The notes below the pieces were generated by a model. That model saw only the letters and a program-made list of their open reading frames with translations, had not been told where the DNA came from and did no database searches. From Nitrosococcus wardiae (lineage in GTDB: Bacteria > Pseudomonadota > Gammaproteobacteria > Nitrosococcales > Nitrosococcaceae): 64,000 bases of DNA. This document shows, in pieces, positions 1 through 9,612 of this stretch (the stretch's first letter is position 1; every line of letters starts with the position of its first letter). The stretch is from the NCBI RefSeq assembly GCF_004421105.1, contig NZ_CP038033.1, positions 3,801,659 to 3,865,658 on the forward strand, given 5' to 3'. The position numbers were made by a program, and so were the translations under genes.

Positions 1-753
1 TATCTTCCCGATCGGCGGGATCTTAATCGCTCCTTCCCAGGCTCTAAAACCGGCTCCCTAGCCGCCCGCTTAGCCCATCTTTTTATGGAAGAAATCGTCG
101 CCCGCTGTACCCACGGAGTTGATCTGCACACCGCAGCGATTCACCGGGACAATTTGCCCCAGATCCGGGCCTTAGTGGATGATACGGAAACCAAACGGTT
201 AGCCCAGGCCTTCGGCTCCCCCGTCATTCTCAATTCCGATCTGCGGGACGGCTCATTACGCCAAGCGGTGGCCGACCAGGGTATCCCGGTCTTGTTGTAT
301 GAAGCGGGGGAAGCATTACGCTTTAACGAGTTTGCTATCCGCGCCGGCGTGAATGGGATTGTCTCTGTCATGCGGGAATTGGGAATGCTACCCTCACGCC
401 GAAGGAAAAAACCTCGGGCCGAGCCCGTAGTCGCCCGCTCTTCAAGCTGGGTGAGAGCGCCCCAGAGCGGCATTTTGCATTCCCCTACCGCCCTGGGTCA
501 TCATGTCAAAAAAGGGGATACCATAGCAATGATTGCCGATCCCTTTGGGGAAAAGACCGAAGCCGTCATTGCCCCTTTTTCAGGAATTGTAGTGGGATGC
601 ACTAATCTGCCCTTGGTCCACGAAGGCGAAGCCCTCTACCATCTAGCCCGCTTTGGAAAACCGGAAACGGTTGCCGAGGCCCTAGAAGCCTTTCAGTTAG
701 AACATAGTCCGGAAAATAGTCTTCCCCTTCCCGAAGAACCTCCGATTACTTGA
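1..753 (+). CDS. Succinylglutamate desuccinylase/aspartoacylase family protein, 5' end outside window
   Basis: The reading frame is open from base 1, so the gene starts upstream of the window. The visible part begins YLPDRRDLNRSFPG; the NRxFPG segment is typical of the zinc-dependent AstE/aspartoacylase family, which hydrolyses N-acyl amino acids. A later DLHT motif fits the metal-site region. The last ~90 residues (SGILHSP...GEALYHL) resemble the small beta-barrel that ends many of these proteins. Family membership is well supported; the substrate cannot be told. An IS982 element lies directly downstream. Confidence 0.85.
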   Translation, partial: YLPDRRDLNRSFPGSKTGSLAARLAHLFMEEIVARCTHGVDLHTAAIHRDNLPQIRALVDDTETKRLAQAFGSPVILNSDLRDGSLRQAVADQGIPVLLYEAGEALRFNEFAIRAGVNGIVSVMRELGMLPSRRRKKPRAEPVVARSSSWVRAPQSGILHSPTALGHHVKKGDTIAMIADPFGEKTEAVIAPFSGIVVGCTNLPLVHEGEALYHLARFGKPETVAEALEAFQLEHSPENSLPLPEEPPIT

Positions 754-798
754 ACTTCAGCCCCCCGCCAGTGGTGATTTTAGGCAACACCCTAGTTA

Positions 799-1795
799 AC
801 GTCAGTTCTGGATAACTATCTGGGCTTATTCAAGAGCATAAGTTGAGGGTGGGTCAGGTTAAGGGAGGGTTTGAGAGGCTGGTGAGTGTAGGCAATCAGT
901 CCAGCGACTAAATTGACCATGAAATTGCCAATACTGCGATGACGACTATGTTCAATTTGGGAGATATTTTTAAGTTGATCATGGATAGTTTCAATGAGAG
1001 CGCGCCTGCGCAGTAAGAGCTTATCGAATAGAGTCAAGAGCCGATTGTGCATGTTTTTGCGGATGGGGGTCATGAGCTGGAGGCCCTTTTCAAAGAGGGT
1101 CTGAAATAAGCATTTAGAAATATAACCCTTATCGCCGAAGAGTTTTCCGGAAAGGCCCTGGGTGAGATGGGGCACGGGTTGGCGGTCATCGACGTTGCCG
1201 GGGGTCACGTGGAAAGCGAGCAGTTCGCCCCGGTCATTAACCACCAAATGAAGTTTAAAGCCATAAAACCAACCCATGGAGGTTTTGCCCCGCCTGGCGA
1301 TTTTTTTGAATACCCGATGGCGGTTGATGCGCCGATTGTGGCAAACGGTGATGGGCGTAGCGTCAATAAAGGCGATTCCCGTGGCTGGACCCTTACGCTG
1401 CTGGAGATAAGCACATAAGGGAATGAGTACTGAAGGGATCAAGGCCACAAAGCGCTGATAGCTGACTAACCCGGGAAAAGCGCGCTTGAGATGAGGCCGG
1501 ACATAGCCCAGATAATAGCCTTTGAAATGCCGATAATGGGACTGATGGAAATGAATGATGATTGTCATCATTTCACTCACCGACAGGCGGGCGGGGCGCC
1601 GTCGTTGCCGCTCTCCGCAAACCAGCTGCTCTCGTTCCCATTGGGGTAAGAAGACTTGGCAAAAATCATCGACATCGCAAAATAAAGCCTCTAAGCTCAT
1701 CGCAGGTGTCTCCTGGTTGTTTTCTCTTATTCCTTACCAGGAGTCTTTCAGATTCCTGGCCCGGGAGACACCCCTCTCTTATCCAGAACTCAGGT
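799..1795 (-). mobile_element. IS982-family insertion sequence, copy 1
   Basis: The element encodes one transposase and is bounded by imperfect 17-bp inverted repeats (799-815, ACGTCAGTTCTGGATAA; 1779-1795, complement with two mismatches). TAGTTA is present on both outer sides (793-798 and 1796-1801), fitting the short target duplications of this family. It sits between the aspartoacylase-family gene and an MFS gene without breaking either. Confidence 0.85.
816..1700 (-). CDS. IS982-family transposase
   Basis: The 294-residue DDE transposase is about full length for IS982. Visible hallmarks are [12 protein letters not shown] (first Asp), the [11 protein letters not shown] stretch, FGDKGYIS (second Asp) and [24 protein letters not shown] around the last acidic residue. 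The reading frame is intact, so the copy may still be active. A related but clearly different copy (298 residues) lies at 61799-62695 and interrupts a primase gene. Confidence 0.93.
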   Translation of the reverse strand: MSLEALFCDVDDFCQVFLPQWEREQLVCGERQRRRPARLSVSEMMTIIIHFHQSHYRHFKGYYLGYVRPHLKRAFPGLVSYQRFVALIPSVLIPLCAYLQQRKGPATGIAFIDATPITVCHNRRINRHRVFKKIARRGKTSMGWFYGFKLHLVVNDRGELLAFHVTPGNVDDRQPVPHLTQGLSGKLFGDKGYISKCLFQTLFEKGLQLMTPIRKNMHNRLLTLFDKLLLRRRALIETIHDQLKNISQIEHSRHRSIGNFMVNLVAGLIAYTHQPLKPSLNLTHPQLMLLNKPR

Positions 1796-1972
1796 TAGTT
1801 AAGTATCTCAGTAAAAGTTTTGCAGTATTCCTGGAACGAGCCGGTGGCGTGGAGCCAGGGGACAGGGAAGTCCCCGCACCGATTCGCCGGGAGCGAATCG
1901 GGACATCCGCAGGAGGCCCCTCAGGGGGCGCGCCAGGGAGGGCGCGCATCAAACCCGTTTTTCAGGGAGGAA

Positions 1973-2019
1973 AAACGGGTTTGTGGAACACCTCCGGCTC
2001 GCTCCTAAAACACCTCATA
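1973..2019. repeat. Dispersed intergenic repeat, copy 1 (inverted relative to 12814-12867)
   Basis: The complement of this stretch reads ATGAGGTGTTTTAGGAGCGA, then GCCGGAGGTGTTCC and AAACCCGTTTT. The same text with few differences is found on the plus strand at 12814-12867. A local hairpin (AAACCCGTTTTTC / GAAAAACGGGTTT) lies at the gene-proximal end. It is non-coding and near the 3' end of the MFS gene. It may be a REP/MITE-like unit; its function is unknown. Confidence 0.65.
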
Positions 2020-2025
2020 TTTTAT

Positions 2026-3381
2026 TCATAGGTACTTATTCCCCTTTTGCTCATAGGACAAGGAATCGACTAAGTTAGTCCTAGAAAAATTCGACTGGGA
2101 ATCAATTGTGAATTCCTCTTCATGGCCGGCGCCTGGTGTTAGATCCAATTCTGGCTCCAAATCGGCTCCCGGATACATTTCAAGGGCAGCTTGAGAAGTT
2201 CGTACCATGGGAACAAACTCCCCCTGTTCCTCAGCCGGTATAGGAGCACTCCGTCGCGTGCGGTAAAAGCCAAATAGTCCAAGCAATGCTAGGATTGTTG
2301 CCAAATACCCTAGAAAAGTGGGCGCTCCCCAAGCGGCCATACAAAAGCCGGCAACCACCGGCCCTAGGGCAGAACCGGCACCATAGACCAATAAGATACT
2401 TCGGGTCGCCTCAAGTACTTCCCCTGGCTTAAGGTGATCGTTTAAATGGGCCACAGCCAGCGCGTACACCGGAAAAGAAACGCCTCCGTAAAGAAAAGCA
2501 AGCAGCAGCAACACAACCACCGAACCATCTAAGCTCATGAAGGCACCTAAGGCAATCGCGGCACTGGCAAAGCTGACCACGATGAGCACATCACGGCGAT
2601 CCCAGCGATCTGACAAATGCCCCACTGGCCATAACAACAGCGCACCTCCAAAGATAACTGCGCTCATGAAAGCAGAGGTCCCAGAGACTGAGAGCCCAAT
2701 ACTCTGGGCGAAAACGGCCCCCATTCCCCAGAAGGCACTACTCGCAAGACCGGCAACCAAGGCCCCCACGACCCCTAAGGGGGAGACAGAATAAAGGGCT
2801 TTAAGGTTTGATCGAGGTGCGGGAACCGGCTTTGGCTCTACCATTTGAGTCAATGCCACGGGGATCAGCGCCAGAGAAATGAATACTGTGGCCAAAGCAA
2901 AGCGGATAAAACCCCGGCTATCTTCTATTAAGAGGAGGAATTGACTCAGCCCCAAAGCCACCAGGGTGATACTCATATAAATAGCAAAAATCCGACCCCG
3001 ACGATGGTGGGAAGACTGCTCATTGAGCCAACTTTCAACAACCATGTAAAGGCCCACGATGGAGATACCCGAAATAATTCGCAAGATGGCCCACCAAAAG
3101 GGATGAACCCATAGCGCAAAGCCCATCGCTGCTGCTGAGCCTAGGGCCGCCATGGTGGCAAAAACACGGATATGCCCCACTCGTTTAATCAAAGGGGGGC
3201 AAAAGAAGGTTCCAAGCACATAGCCCAGAAAAAAAGCAGATTGGATGAGACCAATAGTCGCCGGACCAAATTGCTCCTGATTGGCTCGTACACCGATTAA
3301 TGTGCCTAACAGGCCCGATCCCAATAGCACAATGGCGATGCCGAAAAGCAGCGAAGAGATTGATTGTAGCTCACGTACCAT
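2026..3381 (-). CDS. MFS transporter (YcaD-like)
   Basis: The 451-residue membrane protein has about twelve hydrophobic segments and an MFS loop signature in both halves. The first half has LIKRVGHIRVF between helices 2 and 3; the second half has GHLSDRWDRRDVL. The start MVRELQSISSLLFGIAI and the layout match the YcaD/UPF0226-type branch. The last ~70 residues are an acidic cytoplasmic tail not needed for transport. The substrate is unknown. It is transcribed leftward, alone. Confidence 0.85.
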   Translation of the reverse strand: MVRELQSISSLLFGIAIVLLGSGLLGTLIGVRANQEQFGPATIGLIQSAFFLGYVLGTFFCPPLIKRVGHIRVFATMAALGSAAAMGFALWVHPFWWAILRIISGISIVGLYMVVESWLNEQSSHHRRGRIFAIYMSITLVALGLSQFLLLIEDSRGFIRFALATVFISLALIPVALTQMVEPKPVPAPRSNLKALYSVSPLGVVGALVAGLASSAFWGMGAVFAQSIGLSVSGTSAFMSAVIFGGALLLWPVGHLSDRWDRRDVLIVVSFASAAIALGAFMSLDGSVVVLLLLAFLYGGVSFPVYALAVAHLNDHLKPGEVLEATRSILLVYGAGSALGPVVAGFCMAAWGAPTFLGYLATILALLGLFGFYRTRRSAPIPAEEQGEFVPMVRTSQAALEMYPGADLEPELDLTPGAGHEEEFTIDSQSNFSRTNLVDSLSYEQKGNKYL

Positions 3382-3442
3382 GTTGCAGCGCTTTACCTGA
3401 TTTGTTCACTGAATACCAACTTTCTTCTAGCTATTTAATTTT

Positions 3443-4327
3443 TCACTTAGCCGATGACCTAGCACCCTGGGAAGATGAAGGCAATTCACTCCCGTCAGCC
3501 CTAAGATAAAGATCCCCAAATTGCAGTATGCGAATTGCTTGCCTCGCAACAGGCGTTAGGAGTGAAACCGTACCGCGGCGAAAATCCACCTTCCGAACGA
3601 TAGCCAATCCCAGCCCCTCCCCTTGAGAATCAGCCAACCCGCAAAGCAGGTGATTAGCAAGCCTAGTGGAAACGACGCCTCGCTGAATCACCAACTGCCT
3701 TAACCGTAAGCGATGCTCTTTGGCATCTTTAAAATAGGTTCGAAAAGCCTGTTCGCGGGCCGCCCTTCTGATGTGAATAGGCTTTGCTTTTGTCTGGGGC
3801 GAGGAACGGAGCCGGATCATATTATAATTGCGGCAAGCCCTAATAATAGGACCCAGCTCCTGTTCTTTTTCTAGCGCCACAATAACCTGGGGGCATAAGG
3901 AATCAATCTGGAAGGCCTTAAGTACCCTGCCACTGCCCGTGACCAAACCCGAAGTATCGATGATCACAAAGGAAGCTTGTGCGGCCTCTACCATTCGTTT
4001 GGTTCCCACCACCACCGGCAGAAAATGCCCTATGGGAGAAACAGCCCCCACAAAATAGAGGGCGGCCAGTGGTGTCTGGCTGAGTTCAAGAGCCTCATCA
4101 AAATAGGCGAGGGAAATGGTCGCTGGTGGGCCAACATCTTTCTGCCCCACATCGGCATCCACAAAGGCCACCTTCAATCCCGCCGCAGACAGGGTCTGCC
4201 CAAGAAAACCACAATAGGTGCTTTTACCCCGATCGGTCGCCCCAATCACCAGGATTCGATGCCATTGCTGCTTTAAGATCTGCTCGGCAGCGGTTCGCCA
4301 AGACGCCGGGATATCGATGGCAGACAT
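3443..4327 (-). CDS. CLP1/GRC3-like P-loop polynucleotide kinase-type protein
   Basis: The 294-residue protein has a Walker A motif, GATDRGKS, at about residue 29 and FVDADVGQKDVGPPATIS soon after. That second motif is typical of the CLP1_P domain of 5'-hydroxyl polynucleotide kinases. VIIDTSGLV fits Walker B. The C-terminal half has no recognised domain. The family phosphorylates RNA 5'-OH ends in eukaryotes and archaea; bacterial members are mostly uncharacterised, so activity is inferred. It lies just downstream of pcm on the same strand. Confidence 0.75.
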   Translation of the reverse strand: MSAIDIPASWRTAAEQILKQQWHRILVIGATDRGKSTYCGFLGQTLSAAGLKVAFVDADVGQKDVGPPATISLAYFDEALELSQTPLAALYFVGAVSPIGHFLPVVVGTKRMVEAAQASFVIIDTSGLVTGSGRVLKAFQIDSLCPQVIVALEKEQELGPIIRACRNYNMIRLRSSPQTKAKPIHIRRAAREQAFRTYFKDAKEHRLRLRQLVIQRGVVSTRLANHLLCGLADSQGEGLGLAIVRKVDFRRGTVSLLTPVARQAIRILQFGDLYLRADGSELPSSSQGARSSAK

Positions 4328-4357
4328 TGCCTATTTTGGGGCCTTTTCACCCCCACA

Positions 4358-5023
4358 CTAGGGGGAATGTTCTTGATGTTCTCCTGTTAAAGGCACAAAA
4401 GATACTCTCAGAACACTGCGCGTATCGATTTCGTTATTTTCCTTCTTTTCTATCACCATAAGCTCTTGATTAAAAACAACCCCCAGGGGAAGCACCAATC
4501 GTGCACCTACCTTGAGTTGCTCAATCAATGGCGCTGGAATAGAAGGTGCCGCCGCCGTCACTATGATTCCATCAAAGGGAGCCTGTTCCGGCCATCCAAA
4601 ATAACCATCGCCGACTCGAGCTTCAAAATTAGTATAACCAAGCCGCTGCAACCGAGCCGCTGCTTGTTGGGCTAATTCCTCAACAACTTCAATAGTGTAA
4701 ACTTTTTTGACTAGTTTAGAGAGAACCGCCGCCTGATAGCCCGAACCTGTGCCTACCTCCAGGATGATATCATTGGGGGTGGGTCCTAAAAGATCAGTCA
4801 TTAAAGCGACAATATAAGGTTGGGAAATGGTCTGACCATGCCCAATGGCGAGGGGGCCATTATCATAGGCATAGGGACGTAGCTCATCCGGCACAAATTC
4901 ATAGCGCGGCACTGCTTTTATAGCTTCCATAACTCGCTCGTCAAGAGCTCCTTTACCAATCCAGCGCTGGGTAATTTCAACTTCCCGTTGAATTTCCTGT
5001 AACATTTGCCGACGAGCTCTCAT
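4358..5023 (-). CDS. pcm: Protein-L-isoaspartate O-methyltransferase
   Basis: Pcm methylates L-isoaspartyl residues of aged proteins with S-adenosylmethionine, starting their repair. The SAM motif LEVGTGSGYQAAVLS and the family-specific GHGQTISQPYIVALM and DGIIVTAAAP are present. I chose ATG at 5023 (MRARRQM) rather than an upstream TTG at 5041. The product is then 221 residues, normal for the family. An isoaspartyl peptidase gene lies about 1.1 kb away, so two ways of handling isoaspartate are close together. Confidence 0.95.
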   Translation of the reverse strand: MRARRQMLQEIQREVEITQRWIGKGALDERVMEAIKAVPRYEFVPDELRPYAYDNGPLAIGHGQTISQPYIVALMTDLLGPTPNDIILEVGTGSGYQAAVLSKLVKKVYTIEVVEELAQQAAARLQRLGYTNFEARVGDGYFGWPEQAPFDGIIVTAAAPSIPAPLIEQLKVGARLVLPLGVVFNQELMVIEKKENNEIDTRSVLRVSFVPLTGEHQEHSP

Positions 5024-5174
5024 TGTGACTAACCTATGCAAAATCCACCCAAAAGGACGCCATAAAATTGAAGTAAAAAAGATGCACCCTATCTAATTGA
5101 AGCAAGGGTCACTAACTATAGCTATACTAGCTAGTTCTATTAATAACATTAATATCGGCAGACGATCCTCTGGG

Positions 5175-6038
5175 ATGAAAGCCACTAAAGAGCGACTTAG
5201 ATCCCATGTCCAAACGCTCGCTAGCGAAATCGGTGAACGTCACCTGTTTCGGCCCCAGGCACTCCACGCTGCAGCAGATTACATTACCCAAGAGTGGCAG
5301 AACCAGGGCTATCAAGTCGCTGCTCAAAATTACGAGGTCAACGGCATATCCTGTGCCAACTTAGAAATTAGCCAACGGGGTCTTATCTTTCCGGAAGACA
5401 TTATTCTCATTGGTGCCCACTATGACTCCGTCGTGGGAAGCCCGGGAGCTAATGATAACGGCAGTGGTATTGCTGCCCTGCTAGAAATCTCACGGCTGTT
5501 TACTACCTTAACGCCCCGTAATACGGTGCGTTTTGTTGCCTTTTCCAATGAGGAACCTCCTTTTTTCACCTCAAAACATATGGGCAGTTTGGTCTATGCA
5601 CAAACCGCCCACCGCCGTCAAGATAAGATTCGCTTGATGGTCTCGCTGGAAACCATTGGCTATTTCAACAGTGCGCCTGGCAGTCAACATTATCCTCCGC
5701 TCTTCAACTTCTTTTACCCTAACCGAGGCGATTTTATTGCTTTTATCTCTAATTTCCGCTCTCGTAAGGTGATGCGTCAGGCCGCTCAAGCTTTCCGTCG
5801 GCATTCTCAATTTCCCCTCGAATATACCGCCACCTTCGCCAACATCCCCGGCGTTAGTTGGAGCGATCACTGGTCCTTTTGGCACCTCGGTTACCGGGCT
5901 TTCATGATCACCGATACCGCGCCTTATCGCTATGCCTACTATCACAGTGCTCAGGATACGCCGGAAAAGGTTTGTTTCGAGGCCCTCACCCACCTCACTG
6001 ATGGTCTTTTCATGGCCTTTGCTGATCTCGCCAATTAA
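5175..6038 (+). CDS. M28-family metallopeptidase
   Basis: The protein is a probable zinc aminopeptidase. Metal-site motifs are IGAHYDSVVGSPGANDNGSG (His and Asp), FSNEEPPFF (catalytic Glu plus ligand Glu) and AYYHSAQDTPEK (final His region). I chose ATG 5175 (MKATKERLRSHVQ), where similarity-like sequence begins. A TTG at 5097 would add 26 residues that do not look like a convincing signal peptide, and neither start has a strong ribosome site. It diverges from pcm. The substrate is unknown. Confidence 0.88.
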   Translation: MKATKERLRSHVQTLASEIGERHLFRPQALHAAADYITQEWQNQGYQVAAQNYEVNGISCANLEISQRGLIFPEDIILIGAHYDSVVGSPGANDNGSGIAALLEISRLFTTLTPRNTVRFVAFSNEEPPFFTSKHMGSLVYAQTAHRRQDKIRLMVSLETIGYFNSAPGSQHYPPLFNFFYPNRGDFIAFISNFRSRKVMRQAAQAFRRHSQFPLEYTATFANIPGVSWSDHWSFWHLGYRAFMITDTAPYRYAYYHSAQDTPEKVCFEALTHLTDGLFMAFADLAN

Positions 6039-6171
6039 TAAAAATAATCCCATCAGGATTTACACAAAAGGCCCAGAGTTGTCCTACCCGCGAAGGTGAA
6101 TATCTTTTTTTTCAGGCAATTATTTAGATTCCCTACTATGGGGGAATAACAAACTGCGTAAGTTCAGCCCA

Positions 6172-7029
6172 TTAAATATCCAGACCCAATTGACCGTCAT
6201 TGGACAACCAACAGACGGGCATATGGAGGGTATTGTGGGCATAGCCCACCCTTCCCTTACGATCAATGACAATAAGACCCGCCTCACTCTGGGTTCCTCT
6301 CACCAGAACAGCCAAGGTGCGTTGAACTGCAACCATGGGATGATAACCCGCCTGTAGATCCCCCATCGCCGTCCGTGCCAAGGCAGTGCGAATAATCGCC
6401 TCCCCAATACCGGTACAAGACACAGCACCGAAGTAATTGGCATAGGTCCCACAACCAATCAAAGCCGAATCGCCGACCCGGCCAGGTAAAGCATCGAATA
6501 AACCACCCGTTGAAGTGGCCGCCGCACTGCGCCCTGCCTGATCTACAGCAGCACACCCCACCGTACCATGCATCTTCTCCCAGCGCTGGCGCTGGTGTTC
6601 CACAGTCAATTCAGCATTAGCGCATAGTTCAATGCCCGCTTTTCTAGCAAAGCTCAAGGCACCCTCTCCGACTAAGAGCACCTCTTGGCTCCTGTCAAGC
6701 ACCTTACGGGCAAGCCGAACAGGATTGCGGATACCATGTATTGCTGCGACTGCTCCAGCAGCCAGGGTGGAGCCCTCCATGATGGAAGCATCCATTTGAA
6801 TTTCCCCAGCAGCATTGAGTGTTGCCCCTGTCCCAGCATTGTAGAGGGGGTTATTTTCTAGACTCTCAACAGCCATCTGGACCGCATCTAGGGCCGAGCC
6901 ACCCTCTAGAAGCAGACGCCAACCGGCGAGCGCCGCTTCTTGGCATCCCACCTGGCTTGCTTCTACCTGGTGATGAGCCACCCGGCCTGCTCCCCCATGG
7001 ACGATGATTGCAGGGAATGTATACTTCAT
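6172..7029 (-). CDS. Isoaspartyl peptidase/L-asparaginase (Ntn hydrolase)
   Basis: The 285-residue precursor is of the IaaA/plant-type asparaginase family, which cleaves beta-aspartyl dipeptides and asparagine. The start IIVHGGAG, ENNPLYNAGTGATLN and MDASIMEG match the alpha subunit. The self-cleavage site with the nucleophile Thr is in HGTVGCAAVD. RVGDSALIGCGTYA and CTGIGEAIIR match the beta subunit. It is slightly shorter than usual (~310). It probably acts on isoaspartyl peptides in the same cluster as Pcm. Confidence 0.93.
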   Translation of the reverse strand: MKYTFPAIIVHGGAGRVAHHQVEASQVGCQEAALAGWRLLLEGGSALDAVQMAVESLENNPLYNAGTGATLNAAGEIQMDASIMEGSTLAAGAVAAIHGIRNPVRLARKVLDRSQEVLLVGEGALSFARKAGIELCANAELTVEHQRQRWEKMHGTVGCAAVDQAGRSAAATSTGGLFDALPGRVGDSALIGCGTYANYFGAVSCTGIGEAIIRTALARTAMGDLQAGYHPMVAVQRTLAVLVRGTQSEAGLIVIDRKGRVGYAHNTLHMPVCWLSNDGQLGLDI

Positions 7030-7055
7030 GTTTTTATCACACTGAGGTATTGAAC

Positions 7056-7463
7056 ATGCGACGGCTGATAGAGTTCCCGACTCATCATCGAGAAGAGTTG
7101 GTAGATATCACTGAAGATGTCAAACGGGCAGTGAAAGAAAGCGGTATTGACAATGGCCTTGCAGCACTGTATGCTCAAGGGGCGACTGCAGCGCTGATGA
7201 TTCAGGAAGGTTGGGATGCCAGCGTACGCACCGATGTGATTCACTGCCTCCAGGAACTAATCCCACGGGGAGTGTGGTTACATGATCGCCAAGACGGCAA
7301 TGGTGATGCTCATCTCAAGGCCGGTTTTATCGGTCCTTCAGAAACTATTCCTATTATCGAGGGGGAACTGGGATTATCAACCTGGCAAAATATCTTTTTT
7401 TGCGAATTCGATGGACCACGGAAAAAGCGAACCCTGATATGCACCCTTATCCGTGATCCCTAA
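7056..7463 (+). CDS. YjbQ/UPF0047 family protein
   Basis: The 135-residue protein is from the small beta-rich family annotated as secondary thiamine-phosphate synthase (YjbQ). Motifs are LVDITEDVKRAVKESGI, the ALMIQEGWDASVRTD stretch and WLHDRQDGNGDAHLKAGFIG. In the last, the conserved His of the family's usual HxxxDxNGxxHL is present. I chose ATG 7056, preceded by TGAGGT; an earlier ATG at 7008 overlaps the divergent iaaA start. The true cellular role of the family is not settled. Confidence 0.88.
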   Translation: MRRLIEFPTHHREELVDITEDVKRAVKESGIDNGLAALYAQGATAALMIQEGWDASVRTDVIHCLQELIPRGVWLHDRQDGNGDAHLKAGFIGPSETIPIIEGELGLSTWQNIFFCEFDGPRKKRTLICTLIRDP

Positions 7464-7499
7464 CCTGCCCTGTTGGGTACCCCGCTCGTCCCTTTTCGA

Positions 7500-8606
7500 T
7501 TACTGTTTGGCCCCCAGGGCCAAGGCCTGTTGGCGGCTTATCTCAGCCGCTTGCGCCACCGCCTCCTGATCCCAAAGCGAACTTGCCTCTGGCCACCCTT
7601 GAATATGCTGCTCAACCACGTCGGCCAAAGCGCGGATATGAGCAGGCTCATCGTTAAGGGCTGGAATGTAATGATATTCTTTCCCTCCCGCCTCTAAAAA
7701 TAACTCCCTATTCCGTTGGTCAATCTCCTCCAGGGTTTCCAAGCAATCGGTCGCAAAACCTGGGCAGACGATGTCCACCCGCTTCACTCCGCCCTCAGCC
7801 CACTCCCGCAAGAGGTGATCGGTATAAGGTTTGAGCCATTCTTCACGGCCAAAACGGGATTGGAAAGCCACTTGCCACTCCCCTTCTTTCAATCCTAGAC
7901 GTTCCGCCAACAGGCGGGCGGTCTTATGGCAGTGGCAATGATAAGGATCGCCGGCCAATAAATAACGCTTCGGCAGACCATGGAAGGAAAAGAGCAAACG
8001 CTCTCCACGCCCTGCTTCCTCCCAACTGCGCCGAATAGTCTCCACCAAGGCCTCCAGATAGCCAGGATGATCATGATAATGGGTGATCATCCGCAGCTCC
8101 GGTATCCAACGCCAAGTGGAAAGGACCTGGGCTACTGCATCAAAGGCGGAACCGGTCGTACTGCCCGAATACTGGGGATAAAGGGGAAAAACCAACAGCC
8201 GCTGGACCCCAGCTTGACGCAATTGTTCCAAAGCTTCTTCAATCGAAGGGGTGCCATGGCGCATTCCCAAGCCCACCTTGAGGGGACCACCCCGGGTATC
8301 TAGTTCCTCCTGCAGAGCACTGCCCACCCGTCGGGCAAAGCTCAGTAACGGAGCCCCATCCTCACGCCAGACACTTTGATAGAGACGCGCCACCCGGGAG
8401 GGGCGGACCCGCAAGATAATGCCATGGAGAATCAACCACCACAGGGGACGAGGTATCTCCACTACCCGAGGATCGGACAAAAATGCCGCCAAAAAGCGCC
8501 GTACCGCAGGAGCCGTCGGGGCTTCAGGAGTCCCTAAGCTAGTCACTAATACGCCTGTGCAACCAGGCACATCATGGCGATAATCCGAATTACCTTTAAA
8601 ATCCAC
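7500..8606 (-). CDS. hemH: Ferrochelatase
   Basis: The enzyme inserts Fe2+ into protoporphyrin IX, the last step of heme synthesis. The 368-residue length is normal. LLFSFHGLPKRYLLAGDPYHCHC contains the catalytic His and the family signature; FQSRFGREEWLKPYTD and CPGFATDCLETLEEID follow, the last with the conserved Glu region. GTG at 8606 gives the start. It is a single gene facing leftward. Confidence 0.96.
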   Translation of the reverse strand: MDFKGNSDYRHDVPGCTGVLVTSLGTPEAPTAPAVRRFLAAFLSDPRVVEIPRPLWWLILHGIILRVRPSRVARLYQSVWREDGAPLLSFARRVGSALQEELDTRGGPLKVGLGMRHGTPSIEEALEQLRQAGVQRLLVFPLYPQYSGSTTGSAFDAVAQVLSTWRWIPELRMITHYHDHPGYLEALVETIRRSWEEAGRGERLLFSFHGLPKRYLLAGDPYHCHCHKTARLLAERLGLKEGEWQVAFQSRFGREEWLKPYTDHLLREWAEGGVKRVDIVCPGFATDCLETLEEIDQRNRELFLEAGGKEYHYIPALNDEPAHIRALADVVEQHIQGWPEASSLWDQEAVAQAAEISRQQALALGAKQ

Positions 8607-8689
8607 GTGTTAACCCCTGCTATCATGGTCGTGAAGTACTCCCCCTAAAGGGAAGATAAAAACATTAATTTTTATATTATACCCACAAC

Positions 8690-9319
8690 TCAAACCGTCT
8701 TATTAATGGTAAGCAGGTCCTCTTTCTTCGCCGTCAGCACCTCACGGTAGGCATCAATCCCGGCATGGGCGGCACCGACCAGCCACCCTCCAGGGCGATG
8801 GCTATATCGCTCATTAGCCGGGGCAATCCCCCGGCTCGGCTCTTGGACAGAGGAGTTTTCCAATCCTGCGGTGAGACTTTCCTCTTGTCCCTGCGATTTA
8901 GCCGGGTTGATATCCAGGGAAGAAGCGGCCATCGGGTGCGTTGATACCACCTTTGGCAAAGCCTCTTCTCTTGACTCCTGGTGCAAGAGAGCGACCACAT
9001 GTCCTTCAATATCATCGCCACTAAAGTGCTCAAGAACCACATTGGCGGCGGCCACCGCTGCCCCAATGGGACCGCCCAATAGGGCACTACCCGCTACCCG
9101 GGAAGCCGGATCAATAGTATCCCCGGAAAGCTCGCGGTAAAGACTGCCAACTACCGGCAAATGATGCAAAGGATTGACCACATCCAGCAGATCACCAAAA
9201 GTCAACCCATCCTCTCCAAAGGGTTTAAATTCCGGATTCGAATAAATCTCCTGGGCGGGCTCCTTGGCCTGGGGAAAAGCGGAAGTGGTGAGCGGGTTCA
9301 TTACGACCGGGATTGGCAT
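8690..9319 (-). CDS. Conserved hypothetical protein
   Basis: About 210 residues, not recognised as a named family. The middle (FGEDGLTFGDLLDVVNPLHHLPVVG, then SALLGGPIGAAVAAANVV) looks conserved. It has a glycine/alanine-rich segment that could be a weak membrane helix or a hydrophobic core. The C-terminal third is Ser/Glu/Pro-rich and probably disordered. I chose ATG 9319, which has GGAG upstream, instead of 9370. It is monocistronic, and the sequence alone gives no functional clue. Confidence 0.6.
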   Translation of the reverse strand: MPIPVVMNPLTTSAFPQAKEPAQEIYSNPEFKPFGEDGLTFGDLLDVVNPLHHLPVVGSLYRELSGDTIDPASRVAGSALLGGPIGAAVAAANVVLEHFSGDDIEGHVVALLHQESREEALPKVVSTHPMAASSLDINPAKSQGQEESLTAGLENSSVQEPSRGIAPANERYSHRPGGWLVGAAHAGIDAYREVLTAKKEDLLTINKTV

Positions 9320-9375
9320 CACGAAATTCTCCGAATGTAACCATAAGGCTATTGGCAAATTACATACCAACTATT

Positions 9376-9480
9376 GTTTTGCCGGATACGCGACGCTTAA
9401 TCCAGCCTACGGGCTGTTTATTAGCGCCTCCTTGTAGGCCGGAATAAGGCCTTGAGGCCGTTTCCGGCAAGGTCATTGCC
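9376..9480. repeat. REP-like palindromic intergenic sequence
   Basis: Between the hypothetical gene and the TonB receptor lie short GC-rich complementary stretches such as GCCGGATACGCGACGC, GTAGGCCGGAATAAGGCC and GGCCGTTTCCGGC. They look like bacterial REP units. I see no open frame here. Confidence 0.4.
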
Positions 9481-9612
9481 CGAAACGGATAGGCTTGCCT
9501 CCCCTTCATTTGCTAAATTCTCCCCATTTAAAACACGGCCCAATCCCCTTTGTCAGCCGAAGAAACAGCCCCTCCTTGGCAAGCAAACCGGCAATTTTTG
9601 CCGCTAAAGCGG

